Under the pieces are notes generated by a model that was not told the DNA's origin, ran no database searches, and worked only from the letters and a program-made list of their open reading frames with translations. Below are positions 6,044-6,880 of a DNA stretch of 6,880 nt, piece by piece. Source of the DNA: an uncultured Bacillota bacterium (GTDB taxonomy: Bacteria > Bacillota > Clostridia > Christensenellales > UBA1242); the NCBI GenBank assembly GCA_900545735.1, contig URAC01000045.1, positions 1 to 6,880 of the forward strand. Reading direction: 5' to 3'. The position numbers were made by a program, and so were the translations under genes. How positions within the stretch are numbered: position 1 is the first letter of the stretch; each line of letters starts with the position of its first letter.

Positions 6044-6644
6044 CGATTTATATTTGCATTATATTGCCGAAAATCTAGGTGTGATGTTTGAACACGCTGT
6101 TGACATTGGCATTAACCCCACAATTTTTTGGAACACTTTTATAAACTCAAATGTTGCAAAACAAATTGAAAAAGGCAATCCAAAATATCTTACTTGCTCG
6201 GCATTAGATTATTTGAATGAAATATATGCTGGTAAAAGAAATATTCCAGAAAAAGAAGATATAAACAAAGATATGTATTATTGGGCTGGTTGGATACTTG
6301 CCCAGTATCAACACAAAAAAGGATATTCTTTTTATAAAATAAACAACAATTTGCCAATAGAAAAAGTACTTGATTTGTATTTCACACTTCATGAAGCCGA
6401 TGTAACAAAATTTTATGATGTCGCAGACACCTATTTTAAAAAGCAAGAAATAACCAATCTTAAAAAAATTAGACAAGCAAATGAACTATCTCAAAGCGAA
6501 CTAGCAAAAAAAGCAGGTGTTGAACTTCGTTCTATTCAAATGTATGAACAAAGAAGAAACGACATCAATAAAGCCCAAGGTGAAACCCTATACAAACTTG
6601 CAAACGTGTTAGGTTGTAATATTGAAGATTTGCTAGAAAATTAA
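6024..6644 (+). CDS. Xre-family HTH antitoxin/autorepressor with N-terminal toxin-binding domain
   Basis: 206 residues in two parts. Residues 1-140 are a helical domain with motifs YYWAGWILAQYQ (85-96) and TLHEADVTKFYDV (121-133), which I recall from Firmicutes proteins coded next to DUF3990 toxins; it is the likely toxin-neutralising part. Residues 145-206 are a Cro/C1 (HTH_3) domain: NLKKIRQANELSQSELAKKAG, with the recognition helix around ELRSIQMYEQ, then a helix ending NVLGCNIEDLLE. The start ATG lies inside the toxin gene, with AGAGGT (6011-6016) seven bases before it. Being the only HTH protein in the operon, it is the best candidate to bind the twin palindromes at 5273-5332 and repress its own promoter. 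No strong terminator follows; the next 70 bases lead straight into the AbiE-type promoter. Confidence 0.87.
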   Translation: MAIQTYNDLYLHYIAENLGVMFEHAVDIGINPTIFWNTFINSNVAKQIEKGNPKYLTCSALDYLNEIYAGKRNIPEKEDINKDMYYWAGWILAQYQHKKGYSFYKINNNLPIEKVLDLYFTLHEADVTKFYDVADTYFKKQEITNLKKIRQANELSQSELAKKAGVELRSIQMYEQRRNDINKAQGETLYKLANVLGCNIEDLLEN

Positions 6645-6663
6645 AATTCTAAATACTGCAAGG

Positions 6664-6692
6664 TTGATTTTCTCCAGAAAATGTGATAATAT
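6664..6692 (+). promoter_or_regulatory. Promoter of the AbiEi-like gene
   Basis: -35 TTGATT (6664-6669), 17-bp spacer, -10 TAATAT (6687-6692) with an extended -10 TG at 6684-6685. Transcription should start near 6699. The ribosome binding site GGAG (6703-6706) is then almost at the 5' end of the message, eight bases before the ATG at 6715, giving a very short leader that lies within the downstream operator. Confidence 0.8.
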
Positions 6693-6710
6693 TCAATTAT
6701 CTGGAGAAAA
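6668..6710. promoter_or_regulatory. Paired operators over the AbiEi-like promoter and start
   Basis: Site 1 TTTTCTCCAGAAAA (6668-6681) is a palindrome of two perfect 6-bp arms with a CC centre, lying over the -35/spacer. Site 2 TTATCTGGAGAAAA (6697-6710) is the same motif inverted with one arm mismatch, lying over the start of transcription and the ribosome binding site. Between them TTTTCTCCAGA and TCTGGAGAAAA form an 11-bp perfect inverted repeat. Centres are 29 bp apart. AbiEi antitoxins are known to repress their own promoter through inverted repeats, so this fits autorepression. Confidence 0.75.
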
Positions 6711-6714
6711 TGTT

Positions 6715-6880
6715 ATGATTATTACCGCTCAACAATTGAAAGAACAATATAGTAAATATGTTGATATAAATGGAAAAATAGCAAGAGATGTTAAAAAGGA
6801 AAAGTTATTTCCTTTGGTAAAAGGCATTTATGAAACCAATCCAAATACTAATGGTTCAAGGCTTGCACAATTTATTTATG
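6715..6880 (+). CDS. AbiEi-like type IV antitoxin/autorepressor (5' part, cut by window end)
   Basis: Open from ATG 6715 to the window edge, 55 codons visible. The start is fixed by GGAG at 6703-6706 and by the upstream ATG at 6710 hitting a stop two codons on. The visible N-terminus (helices around MIITAQQLKEQY and INGKIARDVKKEKL, then LFPLVKGIYETN and SRLAQFIY) matches the winged-helix start of AbiEi-family antitoxins, where a short basic helix is followed by 'hxxhxxGhY'. In such systems a nucleotidyltransferase toxin, AbiEii, lies just downstream and overlaps; it would be beyond the window. Known role of the family: DNA-binding autorepressor that counters AbiEii, giving abortive phage infection or plasmid/island stability. 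The call rests on 55 residues plus operator context. Confidence 0.68.
   Translation, partial: MIITAQQLKEQYSKYVDINGKIARDVKKEKLFPLVKGIYETNPNTNGSRLAQFIY

Larger units (their letters stand above)
4203..6880. mobile_element. Putative end of an integrative element inserted at tRNA-Thr
   Basis: Inferred, not seen whole. In tRNA integration the intact tRNA is rebuilt at one end and a 3' copy is left at the other. Here the 3' copy (minus strand) keeps its host terminator on the left, so the element must extend rightwards. Inside are 10-bp-phased direct repeats resembling arm-type sites, followed by toxin-antitoxin modules typical of integrative elements. No integrase, excisionase, relaxase or phage structural gene lies inside the window. 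The right boundary is unknown and the end given is only the window edge. Confidence 0.5.

Noticed and set aside
6204..6476. Minus-strand 90-codon reading frame
   Set aside because: It is a shadow of the antitoxin gene: Phe/Ile-rich low-complexity translation of AT-rich antisense with no supporting signals.

Overview
The window is AT-rich DNA with strong bacterial promoters, clean AGGAGG-type ribosome binding sites and U-tract terminators. All reading frames use the standard code. The surface lipoprotein and the toxin-antitoxin families point to an uncultured gut- or rumen-type Firmicutes (Clostridia-like) genome, but no gene here fixes the taxon. Bases 1-49 are not biological: they are an Illumina Nextera i7 adapter ending in the Tn5 mosaic end, so real sequence starts at base 50, at a contig end.

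Layout. (1) 95-3964 (+) is one very large secreted lipoprotein: lipobox, about nine Cys-rich CxxC repeats, a run of Ig-like domains, then a Tyr-rich beta-type C-terminus. It ends at a strong terminator (4037-4063). (2) 3965-4558 has no protein gene but is dense with sites. On the minus strand lies the 3' half of a tRNA-Thr(GGU), cut exactly at the anticodon loop and followed by its own terminator. To its right come two sets of short direct repeats, each phased at exactly 10 bp, and then a near-consensus promoter. (3) 4559-6880 holds three separately promoted (+) modules: a small Pol-beta-type nucleotidyltransferase with a structured leader; a bicistronic toxin-antitoxin pair (DUF3990/ADP-ribosyltransferase-like toxin and an Xre-type antitoxin, overlapping by 20 nt) behind two perfect 16-bp palindromic operators; and the start of an AbiEi-like antitoxin gene, cut by the window edge, behind two 14-bp operators.

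Interpretation. The tRNA half-gene with its native terminator on the left and missing 5' half on the right is what the distal end of an element integrated by a tyrosine recombinase in a tRNA-Thr anticodon loop should look like. The phased repeats just inside look like integrase/excisionase arm sites. On this reading the lipoprotein is host chromosome and everything right of about 4203 is the cargo end of an integrative element carrying toxin-antitoxin or defence-type modules. The integrase and the intact tRNA-Thr would lie beyond the right edge, so the element itself is inferred and not fully seen.
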